64,000 bases of DNA from Pseudoalteromonas byunsanensis (GCF_001854475.1 NZ_MNAN01000035.1:343460-407459), one strand, 5' to 3'; shown: positions 1 to 8,987, counted from the first letter of the stretch. Translations and numbers: made by a program. Notes: a model not told the origin generated them from the sequence alone.

Positions 1-95
1 CACAAAAAGCTCGCAGGCTTTGCACCATATTTATTAACTAAGTTAGCTAACACGCGGGCCCAAGGGCCAAAAGAAGAATCTATCATAGTCACCAT
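1..95 (-). CDS. Partial protein, N-terminal 31 residues only, unrecognised
   Basis: The minus strand is open from an ATG at 95 to the window edge, beginning MVTMIDSSFGPWARVL, with a second Met at residue 4. A GGGG run sits just upstream of the ATG as a weak ribosome site. The gene would be divergent from folE2. The fragment is too short to assign to a family, and an open stretch of this length could arise by chance. Confidence 0.4.
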   Translation of the reverse strand, partial: MVTMIDSSFGPWARVLANLVNKYGAKPASFL

Positions 96-247
96 ATACC
101 CCATTCACTCGCACATTATACGCAAGCGACACCAAGATGCGAACTATCCTTTTTGTTAAAATCTGCGCAATATACACTGTAATATCTTTTGCACAATTTC
201 ATTTTTTCTACCGCTTAAGAGCAATTCTTATAGGGGCAACCCGTTCG

Positions 248-260
248 ATTATAGTGTAAT
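248..260. promoter_or_regulatory. AT-rich imperfect palindrome in the folE2 promoter (possible Zur-type site)
   Basis: ATTATAGTGTAAT is an imperfect inverted repeat about 38 bases before the folE2 start. It contains a -10-like TATAGT at 250-255. FolE2 genes are often repressed by the zinc regulator Zur, whose operators are AT-rich palindromes of this general form. The match is weak, and it may simply be the -10 region. Confidence 0.25.
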
Positions 261-297
261 ATGCACGCTTTTAATCGTCGTGACTATGAGGGTTTAG

Positions 298-1218
298 ATG
301 CAAACCATAATGCCAGATATTGCAGATACCGCCGAAGCCTTGCAAACCGGCACCTTAAATTGGGTCGGCATGGGTGATATCGAACTACCTTTATTATTTG
401 CTAGCAAAGGATTAAACGATATCACTGTCACTGCTAAAGCTGATGCATTTGTAAATTTACAAAACGAGCAAGCAAAAGGCATTCATATGTCTCGCTTATT
501 CTTAGCTTTAGATACCTTATCTTGTGAACAAACATTAACACCTAAAACTTTAAAGCAAGTACTGGATAGCTTCGTGAGTAGCCATCAGGGATTGAGCAAC
601 GCGGCAAAAGTCGTACTAACTTTTGAACTGCCTTTGCGTCGCACATCTTTACTGAGTCAAAAACAAGGCTGGAAAAGCTACCCTGTGACCATCACAGGCA
701 CATTGCAAGATGACCAATTTCAGTTGGAGCTTGCTGTAGATGTTACCTATTCTTCTACTTGTCCCTGTTCTGCGGCACTGGCTAGGCAGTTAATCCAACA
801 AGCTTTTAGTGAACAATTTTCACAGCATTCGCTTACTTTTGATGAAGTGCATCAATGGCTTGGTAGTACTGAAGGTATCGTTGCAACGCCTCATTCTCAA
901 CGTAGTATCGCTAATATCAAAGTAAAGCTAGCGCCTGATAGTCAAGAGTTTGACATTCTAGCCGTGATAAATAGCGTTGAACATGAACTGAAAACACCTG
1001 TTCAAGCCGCAGTCAAAAGAGAAGATGAACAAGAGTTTGCGCGCCTTAACGGTCAAAATTTGATGTTCTGTGAAGATGCAGCAAGAAAGCTAAAAGCATT
1101 ATTTGAGGCGTCTCACTATCTAGACTATTACATCAAAATTAATCACTATGAGTCTCTACATGCACACGATGCAGTGGCATATGCAGTTAAAGGCTTACCT
1201 CACGGTTATCAAGTTTAA
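298..1218 (+). CDS. folE2: GTP cyclohydrolase I type IB (FolE2)
   Basis: Converts GTP to 7,8-dihydroneopterin triphosphate, the entry step to tetrahydrofolate and to queuosine/archaeosine-type bases. The 306-residue protein begins MQTIMPDIAD and shows FolE2 family marks: GTLNWVGM near residue 18, GIHMSR near 61-66, the STCPCS motif at 153-158 with the active-site/metal cysteine, and TPHSQRS near 200. It has no similarity to the FolE (type IA) fold motifs. The start at 298 has a GAGGG ribosome site five bases upstream; MPDIA at 310 is an alternative. The family works with metals other than zinc and often backs up the zinc enzyme in zinc limitation. It is monocistronic here, with DUF2726 85 bases downstream. 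Confidence 0.93.
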   Translation: MQTIMPDIADTAEALQTGTLNWVGMGDIELPLLFASKGLNDITVTAKADAFVNLQNEQAKGIHMSRLFLALDTLSCEQTLTPKTLKQVLDSFVSSHQGLSNAAKVVLTFELPLRRTSLLSQKQGWKSYPVTITGTLQDDQFQLELAVDVTYSSTCPCSAALARQLIQQAFSEQFSQHSLTFDEVHQWLGSTEGIVATPHSQRSIANIKVKLAPDSQEFDILAVINSVEHELKTPVQAAVKREDEQEFARLNGQNLMFCEDAARKLKALFEASHYLDYYIKINHYESLHAHDAVAYAVKGLPHGYQV

Positions 1219-1303
1219 AAAATAAATACATAGAACACTCCTAAACAGGCATGACATTTGCTTATTAACTGTAAATTGTCAAATTGTTGTTGTGGAGTGT
1301 TTT

Positions 1304-1894
1304 ATGGAATTTGCTTTATTATCAATATTAGCACTTGTAGTTGTAGCTTCCGTAGTCGCTGCGAAGTATACCGATGCAGGTGGTAACCCTTACCCATTTA
1401 ATAAAAAAGATTCTGTTTTTAGCACCGTAGAAGCTTCTTTTCTCACTTTACTGGAAAGAGCCGTGGGCGATCGTTTTAAGATTGTGAGTCGAGTCAAATT
1501 AATTGACTTAATTGAATGTAAACCAGGTCTTTCTGATAAAGCGCGTCGTGCCGCACTAATCAAAGCTAAAAATAAACAGCTCGATTATGTGCTGGTTGAT
1601 AAAGATACGCTTAAAATTATGGCTGCTGTGGATTTGGTCAACAACGCTAATAAAAGCGGACATAAAGCGCAACGTGACTGGTTTGTCAGTGGCGCGCTAG
1701 AATCTGCAGGCATTCCTCATATTCGAATGAAAGTCAAAGCAGGATATAAATCATCAGAAGTACGCAGTGCTATTTTGTTTAAGCTCGGCAAAAATGCCAA
1801 AACATCTAAGCCACTTCGCAACCGAACAGAGAAGCCTGCGGTGCTGTCGCCTTCGCAAGCCAAGGCACAGTCAACTCAATTGGCTGAAATATAA
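1304..1894 (+). CDS. DUF2726 domain protein with N-terminal membrane anchor
   Basis: The 196-residue product starts with a hydrophobic segment (about residues 2-20) followed by a basic DUF2726 domain (about 40-155). The domain includes the typical LLERAVGDRFKIVSRVKLIDLI and QLDYVLVDKDTLKI stretches. DUF2726 resembles restriction-endonuclease-like and topoisomerase-associated folds but has no established function. The C-terminal 40 residues are basic, low-complexity and probably disordered. I chose the ATG at 1304 because GGAG lies six bases before it; an in-frame GTG at 1292 has no ribosome site. An intrinsic terminator follows directly. Confidence 0.85.
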   Translation: MEFALLSILALVVVASVVAAKYTDAGGNPYPFNKKDSVFSTVEASFLTLLERAVGDRFKIVSRVKLIDLIECKPGLSDKARRAALIKAKNKQLDYVLVDKDTLKIMAAVDLVNNANKSGHKAQRDWFVSGALESAGIPHIRMKVKAGYKSSEVRSAILFKLGKNAKTSKPLRNRTEKPAVLSPSQAKAQSTQLAEI

Positions 1895-1910
1895 AACTTC
1901 AAACATACCT

Positions 1911-1936
1911 AAAAGCGAGCCATAGGCTCGCTTTTT
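1911..1936 (+). terminator. Intrinsic terminator after the DUF2726 gene
   Basis: Perfect stem AAGCGAGCC/GGCTCGCTT with an ATA loop, then a run of T. Confidence 0.9.
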
Positions 1937-2018
1937 CATATCTTGACCTAATGATGAAATTCGCATTTGTAGCGTGCTCAGGTATACTATGACGCAAATT
2001 TTTTGAGGAATATTTATC

Positions 2019-2726
2019 ATGAATATCGGTATTATTGGCGCAATGGAGCCTGAAGTTGCAATCCTGCGAGAAGCCATTCAAAACAAACAGCAAATGAATA
2101 AAGGTGGCTTTACTTTCTACACAGGTGATCTTGCCGGTCACAAAGTGACATTGGTGCAGTCTGGCATTGGTAAAGTTGCCGCAACCGTTGCTACTACCCT
2201 TCTGATTGACAACTTTAAACCAGATTGTGTTATCAATACCGGCTCTGCGGGTGGTTTCGAACCGAGTTTAAACGTAGGCGATGTGGTTATTTCCGATGAA
2301 GTAAAACACCATGACGTTGATGTAACCGCATTTGGCTATGAAATCGGCCAAGTCCCGCAAATGCCAGCGGGTTTTAAAGCCCACCCTGCGCTTATCGAAG
2401 CTGCGAAGCAAAGTGTTGCCAGCCTTGCCGATACTCAAACCATGACAGGTTTAATTTGTACAGGCGACTCATTCATGTGTGATCCGGTACGAATTGACAA
2501 AGCACGCGCTGATTTTCCAACAATGCTAGCAGTAGAAATGGAAGGGGCTGCGATTGCACAAGCATGTCATGTGCTTGATACTCCATTTGTGGTGATCCGT
2601 TCTCTTTCTGACATCGCGGGTAAAGAGTCACCACAATCATTCGAAGAATATCTTGAAGTTGCCTCAATTAACTCTTCAAAGCTCGTCACCGCTTTACTTG
2701 AAAAGTTAACTAACGTCACGCTTTAA
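2019..2726 (+). CDS. mtn: 5'-methylthioadenosine/S-adenosylhomocysteine nucleosidase
   Basis: Cleaves adenine from methylthioadenosine and S-adenosylhomocysteine, recycling by-products of polyamine synthesis and methylation and making the precursor of AI-2. The 235 residues match the usual family length. The N-terminus [13 protein letters not shown] carries the conserved catalytic-base glutamate region. The nucleoside site [10 protein letters not shown] and the catalytic aspartate in RSLSDIAG are both present. TTGAGG precedes the start. A CbiB-like membrane protein follows after a one-base gap, so the two are very likely co-transcribed. Confidence 0.97.
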   Translation: MNIGIIGAMEPEVAILREAIQNKQQMNKGGFTFYTGDLAGHKVTLVQSGIGKVAATVATTLLIDNFKPDCVINTGSAGGFEPSLNVGDVVISDEVKHHDVDVTAFGYEIGQVPQMPAGFKAHPALIEAAKQSVASLADTQTMTGLICTGDSFMCDPVRIDKARADFPTMLAVEMEGAAIAQACHVLDTPFVVIRSLSDIAGKESPQSFEEYLEVASINSSKLVTALLEKLTNVTL

Positions 2727-2727
2727 G

Positions 2728-3690
2728 ATGATGCTAGAACTCATGCAAGCCCATCAGGGCTTGCTGATATTCGTCCTTTCGCTCAGTGCGGCGCACCTGT
2801 TACCACTGCAACGAAGTTATCACCCCAATACCGTTGTATTATTGGTTTTTAAAGGTATTGCCCAAAGAGTCTACCAAAGTCAAGCCCCGTCTAGTTATCT
2901 TGCTTTGAGTGGCACACTCGCATTTGTATTACCGGTATTGACCATTGTCATTTTGTGCTTTTTACTGGCACAGTTCGCCTATTACCCCAACTGGCTAGGC
3001 GGTTTAGTCCTGTATTTATGCTTAGATACCCGTATCAACACGCGTGCCAAGCGCATTGCAACCTTACTCAAACAAGGGCAAAAATCCACTGCTAGGCAGC
3101 TTTTACAAGGAGTGGTAGCACGCGACGTTTCGCAACTATCAAAAGTAGGTATCGCCAAAGCATGTATTGATAGCACCAGCTTGCGCACTATCAGGCATTA
3201 TTATGTGATTATCATATTCTATTTATTCCTTGGCCCCATTGCAGCCCTGAGCTACAAGCTATTGCTACTTTGTGATCATGCATGGCGTGACTGTATTAAA
3301 CCTAATAGTCGGTTTCTTGCACCATTAAAGCATACGATTTATTTCACCGAATGGCTGCCGCTAAGAGCCTTTGTACTACTGATGGCTCTCTTCCTTAACC
3401 CTAAAAAAGTCGCCCATTACATCAAACACTATGCACGCTACTTTTATCAGCGAAACAGTGGTTGGATTTTAGCGTTATTTGCTGCCAATTTAAGGGTTCA
3501 ATTGGGTGGCCCCTGTTTTTATCTCGAACAACGCTTTGAAAAAATGCGCCTCGGAATTGAGCGTCATCCTGAACCCGAAGACATAGATGCTTTACTTGGC
3601 TTATTAAAGCGTATTCAAGCCTTCTTTTTATTGCTGGTTGCGCTGTCATGGCTTGCCTATGCACTATCGACAGCAGCCTTAGCATTTTAA
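2728..3690 (+). CDS. CbiB/CobD-like integral membrane protein
   Basis: A 320-residue protein with several membrane segments (about 12-28, 60-85, 95-110, 158-182, 212-228, 295-318). It contains the CbiB-type stretch GQKSTARQLLQGVVARDVSQL (about residues 116-136). True adenosylcobinamide-phosphate synthases follow this with a conserved ENTSDG...PLFW-like motif. Here that stretch reads LRTIRHYYVIIIFYLFLG, so the catalytic role is doubtful. No other cobalamin genes are nearby. It is coupled to mtn, one base after its stop. The start may be 2728 or the next ATG at 2731. Best described as a divergent CbiB/AmpE-like family member. Confidence 0.8.
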   Translation: MMLELMQAHQGLLIFVLSLSAAHLLPLQRSYHPNTVVLLVFKGIAQRVYQSQAPSSYLALSGTLAFVLPVLTIVILCFLLAQFAYYPNWLGGLVLYLCLDTRINTRAKRIATLLKQGQKSTARQLLQGVVARDVSQLSKVGIAKACIDSTSLRTIRHYYVIIIFYLFLGPIAALSYKLLLLCDHAWRDCIKPNSRFLAPLKHTIYFTEWLPLRAFVLLMALFLNPKKVAHYIKHYARYFYQRNSGWILALFAANLRVQLGGPCFYLEQRFEKMRLGIERHPEPEDIDALLGLLKRIQAFFLLLVALSWLAYALSTAALAF

Positions 3691-3714
3691 CGCTTCTTTT
3701 CTAAGCTAAGAAAT

Positions 3715-3739
3715 AAAAAAGGCCAGCGAATAGCTAGCC
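3715..3739 (-). terminator. Intrinsic terminator of tyrS
   Basis: On the minus strand GGCTAGC-TATTC-GCTGGCC (one wobble pair) followed by six T. It also lies just past the end of the CbiB-like gene on the plus strand. Confidence 0.85.
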
Positions 3740-3761
3740 TAATATAAAACGCTATGAGTGT

Positions 3762-4964
3762 TTAGTTAACCGTCACTTTAGCAAACTTGCGTTTACCCAC
3801 TTGGTATATAGCGGTACTACCTTTCTCAATCAGTAGTTTACTGTCGGTTATCTTGTCTTCACCATTGAGCTTGACCGCACCTTGTTTGATCATACGCATC
3901 GCCTCTGAAGTACTTGCCACCAAACCGGCTTCTTTTAGCAGGTTAGTTACAAATGTCGCAGGCTCATCAATCGAAATGCTCACTTGCGGAATATCATCAG
4001 GTAAAGCATTCTTTTGGAAGCGTTTAATAAAGTCTTGATGTGCCGCCTCAGCATCTTCAGCGCTGTGGAAGCGCGCAATCATTTCTTTGGCGAACTCAAT
4101 CTTAATGTCTCTTGGGTTGCGACCGTCTGCAACCTGCGCTTTTAGGCCTGCAATCTCTTCTAACGATAAGGCACTTAGTAATTCGTAATAACGCCACATC
4201 AACTCATCAGAAATAGACATCACTTTACCGAACATATCATTTGGCGCATCAGTGATCCCGATATAGTTGCCCAATGATTTTGACATTTTCTGCACGCCGT
4301 CTGTGCCTTCAAGTAATGGCATCATCAACACAGTTTGGGGTGTTTGCCCTTCCTCTTTTTGCAGCTCTCGGCCCATCAGCAAGTTGAAACGTTGGTCAGT
4401 ACCGCCAAGCTCAACATCCGCCTCTAATGCAACCGAATCCCAACCTTGTACCAACGGATATAAGAATTCATGAATCGCAATTGGCTGACCACCAGAATAA
4501 CGCTTTTTAAAATCATCACGTTCAAGCATACGAGCAACAGTTTGACGCGCTGCAAGTTTAATCATGCCCGCACTGCCTAACTTTTCCATCCAAGTTGAAT
4601 TGAACGCAACGGTTGTTTTAGCTGGGTCTAGGATCTTAAAAACTTGTTCTTTATAGGTTTCTGCGTTTGCCAATACATCTTCTTTGGTAAGCGGTTTACG
4701 GGTAACACTTTTGCCCGTTGGGTCACCTATCATACCGGTGAAATCACCAATTAAGAAAATAACCTCATGACCTAAGTCTTGAAATGTCTTTAACTTATTA
4801 ATGAGAACAGTGTGACCTAAATGCAAATCAGGCGCAGTTGGATCAAAACCCGCTTTGATCTTTAGTTTTTTACCTGACTTAAGCTTTTCTTTTAAGTCGT
4901 CTTCAATAAGAATTTCTTCTGCACCACGTTTTATCTCGGCAAATGCAGTTTCTAAGTCCACCAT
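3762..4964 (-). CDS. tyrS: Tyrosyl-tRNA synthetase
   Basis: Charges tRNA-Tyr. The 400-residue length fits the shorter bacterial TyrRS type rather than the 424-residue E. coli form. The class I signature HLGHT (HIGH-like) is near residue 48, the tyrosine pocket GGTDQRFN near 188, and KMSKS near 228. A C-terminal S4 RNA-binding domain spans about 335-400 ([16 protein letters not shown]). GGAGCGATGA precedes the start. It is divergent from the M23 peptidase gene, a common gammaproteobacterial arrangement. Confidence 0.97.
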   Translation of the reverse strand: MVDLETAFAEIKRGAEEILIEDDLKEKLKSGKKLKIKAGFDPTAPDLHLGHTVLINKLKTFQDLGHEVIFLIGDFTGMIGDPTGKSVTRKPLTKEDVLANAETYKEQVFKILDPAKTTVAFNSTWMEKLGSAGMIKLAARQTVARMLERDDFKKRYSGGQPIAIHEFLYPLVQGWDSVALEADVELGGTDQRFNLLMGRELQKEEGQTPQTVLMMPLLEGTDGVQKMSKSLGNYIGITDAPNDMFGKVMSISDELMWRYYELLSALSLEEIAGLKAQVADGRNPRDIKIEFAKEMIARFHSAEDAEAAHQDFIKRFQKNALPDDIPQVSISIDEPATFVTNLLKEAGLVASTSEAMRMIKQGAVKLNGEDKITDSKLLIEKGSTAIYQVGKRKFAKVTVN

Positions 4965-5109
4965 TCATCGCTCCAAATATTCAGTTTATCGCCCGATTCT
5001 AGCCTATATTTGCATGAGTTTAAATGCACAAAATACTGGTATTGCTGCTTTATTGCGTATATCCTGCAATATTATCAACAAATTTTCTTGACAGCAGAAA
5101 AGGCGCGTT

Positions 5110-6435
5110 ATGGTTCACGTGGTGTATAAGCTCCCTAAAAAACACAAACTGCTTATTATTGGTCTCATCTCCCTAATGTTGATTGTTGCTCTATGGCCTT
5201 CAGAAAAAGCAACAGCTTCTAAAGATCATGATAAAAAAGCACTCGAAGTAGGAAAGCGTTACGAGCTGCCTGTAAAGGTCAGCGAAGTAACCGAACAGCT
5301 TACTGAGCTTAACTCTGCTGATGCGCCAGTTAACACCAAGAAAGTAGAATATACGTACACTGATCATGAAGTTAAGTCCGGTGATAGCCTAGCGGTTATT
5401 TTTAAACGAGCAGGCTTTTCGGCACAGACCCTGCACCAGATTGTTAACACAAACGAAGAAACTCGCAAACTGACTAAGATCCACCCTGGTGAGGTTTTAA
5501 GTTTTGCAACTGACGATAAAGGCCAATTAGCTCAGCTCAAGTATGTGCTATCAAAAACCGATACCTTATTCGTGACCCTCAATGATGAAGCTCAATATGA
5601 AACAGCTATCCAAAGTAAGGAAATTGAAACTGTAGCTAAATCCGCAGGCGGTGAGATAACCTCAAGTTTTTGGACCGCTGGTATTACATCGGGATTATCT
5701 GAGCGTCAAATAATGAACTTTGCAGATATTTTTGGCTGGGATGTAGACTTTGCCAACGATATTAGAAAGGGTGATGAGTTTTCTATCATTTTCGAATCAC
5801 ACTTTGTAGATGGCGAAGAAATTGGCACTGGCAAAATTATTGCTGCTGAGTTCATCAACCAAGGTGAACGCTACAGCGCGATACGCCATACTGATGGTAA
5901 CTTCTATACCCCTGAAGGCCGCAGCATGAAGAAAGCGTTTCTTCGTGCGCCTGTTAACTTCAAATATATCAGCTCAAGCTTTAACCCTCGCCGTAAGCAC
6001 CCAGTAACGGGCAGAGTGTCAGCACACAGAGGGATAGACTACGCGGCTCGCACCGGTACCCCTGTTGTTTCATCTGGTGATGGTAAAGTGATCAAGTCAG
6101 GTCGTAACAACTTAAACGGTAACTATGTCTTTATTGAGCATGGTAACAAGTACGTTACTAAATACCTGCACCTTAACAAACGCATGGTAAAAACTGGCCA
6201 AAAAGTAAAACAGGGCCAGAAAATTGGTACTGTCGGCGCTACGGGCCGTGTAACGGGTGCTCACTTACACTATGAATTCTTGGTAAACGGGGTTCACCGT
6301 AACCCTAAAACAGTAGAGCTACCAAAGTCACAACCACTACCGGCAGCTGAAATGGCCGCGTTTAAACCAATTGCCAAAGAGATGCTGGCTAAGCTGGAAC
6401 GCAACAGAACGCTTCAACTGGCACTACATAAATAA
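5110..6435 (+). CDS. M23-family murein DD-endopeptidase (MepM-like)
   Basis: A 441-residue periplasmic peptidoglycan hydrolase anchored by an N-terminal membrane segment (about 13-30). A LysM/OapA-like region follows at about 75-140 (VKSGDSLAVIFKRAGFS), then a middle domain. The LytM/M23 catalytic domain lies at about 290-410, with zinc ligands in HRGID near 308 and HLHYEF near 382. It resembles E. coli MepM (YebA), which cuts D-Ala-mDAP cross-links for cell elongation. The usual neighbour anmK is absent. A terminator follows. Confidence 0.92.
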   Translation: MVHVVYKLPKKHKLLIIGLISLMLIVALWPSEKATASKDHDKKALEVGKRYELPVKVSEVTEQLTELNSADAPVNTKKVEYTYTDHEVKSGDSLAVIFKRAGFSAQTLHQIVNTNEETRKLTKIHPGEVLSFATDDKGQLAQLKYVLSKTDTLFVTLNDEAQYETAIQSKEIETVAKSAGGEITSSFWTAGITSGLSERQIMNFADIFGWDVDFANDIRKGDEFSIIFESHFVDGEEIGTGKIIAAEFINQGERYSAIRHTDGNFYTPEGRSMKKAFLRAPVNFKYISSSFNPRRKHPVTGRVSAHRGIDYAARTGTPVVSSGDGKVIKSGRNNLNGNYVFIEHGNKYVTKYLHLNKRMVKTGQKVKQGQKIGTVGATGRVTGAHLHYEFLVNGVHRNPKTVELPKSQPLPAAEMAAFKPIAKEMLAKLERNRTLQLALHK

Positions 6436-6452
6436 GTAGTTTGCTTTGCATA

Positions 6453-6484
6453 ACAAAAAAGGTCTCAATTGAGGCCTTTTTTGT
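6453..6484 (+). terminator. Intrinsic terminator after the M23 peptidase gene
   Basis: Stem AAAAAAGG(T/C)CTC around AATT with a T6 tail. The flanking A and T tracts make it usable in both directions. Confidence 0.88.
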
Positions 6485-6649
6485 TGCTCTTAAACAGTAA
6501 TTTTTATAACTTATTTGGCTTGGCCATAGTAAACCTGTAAGGTAAATAATAGCAGCTCCCAAGTAGCAGTTTTTAAAGCCTCGTTGGATGCCACGGCTTC
6601 GCATCTTCTTCAACCTACTGACTGAAATGGCCCTCAAACAATTATCTTT

Positions 6650-6681
6650 CATGTTATGTTGCTAATCGTCTAACATGCAAC
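6650..6681 (+). other. Interlocking inverted repeats, possible pseudoknot leader
   Basis: CATGTTA (6650-6656) pairs with TAACATG (6671-6677). GTTG (6658-6661), inside that loop, can pair with CAAC (6678-6681) just outside it, the topology of an H-type pseudoknot. It ends 39 bases before the methyltransferase start. The outer repeat could instead be a protein operator. I could not match it to a known riboswitch. The rest of 6485-6720 shows nothing else. Confidence 0.35.
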
Positions 6682-6720
6682 TTGTGGTTAAGGTACACTT
6701 TTCAAAAATAGGAAAACAAA

Positions 6721-7305
6721 ATGAGTGATAGTTGGGACGATTACGCAGATGGGTGGGATACTAATTCCGATGTCATTAACTACAGTGAAAAGGCATTTGA
6801 TTCACTGTGTGAATTTATAGATCTAGAAGGTTTGCGTGTTTTAGACTTTGGCTGTGGAACGGGGCTACTCACTGAGAAAATCGCGCATGTTGCTTCATCG
6901 GTCGTTGCTGTTGATGCTTCAGCGAAAATGATTGAAGCCTTAAGGCGTAAAAATATACATAATGTAGATTCACTAGCCTGCGAAATCTCAAAAGACTCAA
7001 TCAATAACCATGCTATTTTTGAGCCCCGCTTCGATTTAATTGTGGCATCATCAGTATGTGCATTTGTGCCTGATTATGAGAACACCTTATCCACACTTAA
7101 GCTGCTTTTAAAAGAAGGCGGTACATTTATTCAGTGGGATTGGAAGCGAAGCAATGAAGAGGAAGATTTTGGTTTTACCAATGAAATCATTACCAATACC
7201 TATGCGAATGTAGGCCTTTGCGCTGTACGTGTTTGTGAGGCATTCTCACTTACGAGTAAAAGTGGCACGATGCAAGTATTGATGGGCATTGCAAAAAACA
7301 CTTAA
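6721..7305 (+). CDS. Class I SAM-dependent methyltransferase
   Basis: A 194-residue protein with the Rossmann-like methyltransferase core. Motif I VLDFGCGTGLLTEKI lies near residues 40-54, the acidic ribose-binding VVAVDASAKMIEAL near 62-75, and the post-II strand FDLIVASSVCAFV near 103-115. It begins MSDSWDDYADGWDTN, typical of Methyltransf_11/25 small-molecule methyltransferases. The substrate cannot be read from sequence. It stands alone between a terminator and a tandem repeat. Confidence 0.85.
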   Translation: MSDSWDDYADGWDTNSDVINYSEKAFDSLCEFIDLEGLRVLDFGCGTGLLTEKIAHVASSVVAVDASAKMIEALRRKNIHNVDSLACEISKDSINNHAIFEPRFDLIVASSVCAFVPDYENTLSTLKLLLKEGGTFIQWDWKRSNEEEDFGFTNEIITNTYANVGLCAVRVCEAFSLTSKSGTMQVLMGIAKNT

Positions 7306-7309
7306 CAAG

Positions 7310-7362
7310 TAGCGACTACCGAATAGCGACTACCGAATAGCGACTACCGAATAACGGCTACC
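7310..7362 (+). repeat. Tandem 14-bp repeat
   Basis: Three exact head-to-tail copies of TAGCGACTACCGAA at 7310, 7324 and 7338, then a diverged partial fourth copy at 7352-7362. It begins five bases after the methyltransferase stop codon. The rest of the gap to 7517 contains a TTGGAT/ATCCAA repeat with an 18-base spacer and no gene. Confidence 0.9.
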
Positions 7363-7517
7363 TTCTTTTATAACATAACTCTTGCTGCAAAATTGGATGG
7401 GGTAACTTCGTCGCTTATCCAACCTTCTGTTCATAATAGCAAGGGCAAAATACAATTGGCTTATATACATTCGTCATTTATGCTAACCAATTCAATTTAA
7501 TACATTAACTGGATGTT

Positions 7518-8348
7518 ATGATTGCCCTAATAAAAGCAAGCTATGTGTTTCTATCGATCATGGTATTATATTTTACGATTGGTATTGTCACGCTGCGCTT
7601 TTACTTAGATGAATTGGTGTTTAAGCCTGCTGTACAAGAGCAAACTCAAGAAACCTCATTACTGTCCATTCCTTTTGCCACAAATGAAATTCTCATTAGA
7701 AGTTATGCTAAAAATAATATACAAGCGTGTATCGTATTTTTCCCTGGTCGAAGCGGCGGAATACGCAGATATGAAAATGAGTTGTTTAATCGTTTTACTT
7801 CTCAAGGCGCTAGCGTACATGCAATTTCTTACCCCGGATATGAGGGAGCAAGTGGTAAAAGTCGGCTATCGAATGTTGCGGCCCATATCGAACAGGCACT
7901 TAAACAGCTAGAAATACAGACCTCTTGTCGTATCGACAAATCCATTTTTGTGGGCAGATCACTCGGAGCGGCATTGGCAATTGAAACTGCCAAAAACCTT
8001 CCCCCTAAAGCTCTGGTATTGGATTCTGTTGGCGTTTCATTAGAGTCTGTTGTTAGATATCAGTTAGGAAAACGGACTTTAACCAAACCACTGCTGTTAT
8101 TACCCATAGATAAAATACTCCCGTTCAAACATGATTTAAAATCCAGTTTGTTTGCTCTCAATGACGTAGAATTTTATATATTTCAAGGAGAAGAAGACCT
8201 CATGATAAATTACCATGAGCTAGTAAATAAAATGGATGGTTTACCTCTAGAAAAAATAATGCCAGTCAGCGGAGCAAATCATAGCAACACCCATATACTG
8301 GCTGGTGATAGCTATGTCGATAGAATACTCAGCTTATTACAAAAGTGA
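7518..8348 (+). CDS. Membrane-anchored alpha/beta hydrolase
   Basis: A 276-residue serine hydrolase-fold protein with one N-terminal membrane helix (about 5-27). The oxyanion strand is FFPGRSGG (about 75-82). The nucleophile elbow GRSLGA has Ser near 149. The likely acid is Asp in GEEDLM (about 227) and the likely base His in GANHSN (about 256). It resembles the BEM46/YfhR type of alpha/beta hydrolases, whose substrates are generally unknown. The start at 7518 has only a weak upstream purine stretch. Confidence 0.82.
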   Translation: MIALIKASYVFLSIMVLYFTIGIVTLRFYLDELVFKPAVQEQTQETSLLSIPFATNEILIRSYAKNNIQACIVFFPGRSGGIRRYENELFNRFTSQGASVHAISYPGYEGASGKSRLSNVAAHIEQALKQLEIQTSCRIDKSIFVGRSLGAALAIETAKNLPPKALVLDSVGVSLESVVRYQLGKRTLTKPLLLLPIDKILPFKHDLKSSLFALNDVEFYIFQGEEDLMINYHELVNKMDGLPLEKIMPVSGANHSNTHILAGDSYVDRILSLLQK

Positions 8349-8422
8349 TTCTAACAATGCTTCCAAACAGCCTATTGTAGGTTTATTTAAGCAGCTCAAA
8401 AAATAATAAAAATGGAGAAAAG

Positions 8423-8920
8423 ATGCAATTTGCTAAAGCGTTTCAATATAAAAAATGGGCAAATACTGAGCTACTTAATCTTGGCGAACAACAATTCTCA
8501 CAACTTCCAGAAAGTGATGGTACATTTTTCATTAGGATCTTAAATCATACCACGGTGGTTGATAGCCTTTTTATTAGCCGAATTTTAGGTGAACCTGAAA
8601 AATATAGTGCAGATAACACTGTCGAGACACCAACATTATCAGAGCTACGCGAGACAATGGCTCAAAATGACGCATGGCTAGTGGATTATGCGCAGTCAGC
8701 ATCCGAGAAAGAACTAAACAGGTCTATTTCTTTTAAGTTTGTCGATGGTGATACTGGGCAACTTTCGGTCGCAGAGATATTACTCCACTTACTCACTCAT
8801 GGGAGTAACCACAGAGGTATGGCATCTAAAACACTGGCGCAAAATAACCTTGCTCGCCCAAAAGACACCTTTACACGATACCTGCACCAAGTTGAGCCTT
8901 CAAGAAGGACTAGAATATAA
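8423..8920 (+). CDS. DinB-family putative metal-dependent protein
   Basis: A 165-residue four-helix-bundle DinB/YfiT-type protein. It has the typical N-terminus FQYKKWANTELL, a first metal-ligand histidine in LNHTTVVDSLF (about 42), and the C-terminal HLLTHGSNHRG motif (about 127-137). Family members include thiol transferases and stress-induced proteins; this one cannot be assigned. GGAGAAAAG gives a strong ribosome site. It ends at a bidirectional terminator facing mdh. Confidence 0.87.
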   Translation: MQFAKAFQYKKWANTELLNLGEQQFSQLPESDGTFFIRILNHTTVVDSLFISRILGEPEKYSADNTVETPTLSELRETMAQNDAWLVDYAQSASEKELNRSISFKFVDGDTGQLSVAEILLHLLTHGSNHRGMASKTLAQNNLARPKDTFTRYLHQVEPSRRTRI

Positions 8921-8958
8921 CTCGCGGGCTGCTTTATAAGCTAAGCTCAAAAGGAAAA

Positions 8959-8987
8959 CAAAAAAGCCCGCTACAGCGGGCTTTTTT
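8959..8987. terminator. Bidirectional terminator between dinB-like gene and mdh
   Basis: AAAAAAGCCCGC/GCGGGCTTTTTT with a TACA loop; A and T tracts on both sides serve the two convergent genes. Confidence 0.92.

Noticed and set aside
298-1218. First read as queF because of the folate/queuosine setting
   Set aside because: The motifs STCPCSAAL and GIHMSR are those of FolE2, and the QueF nitrile-reductase signature is missing.
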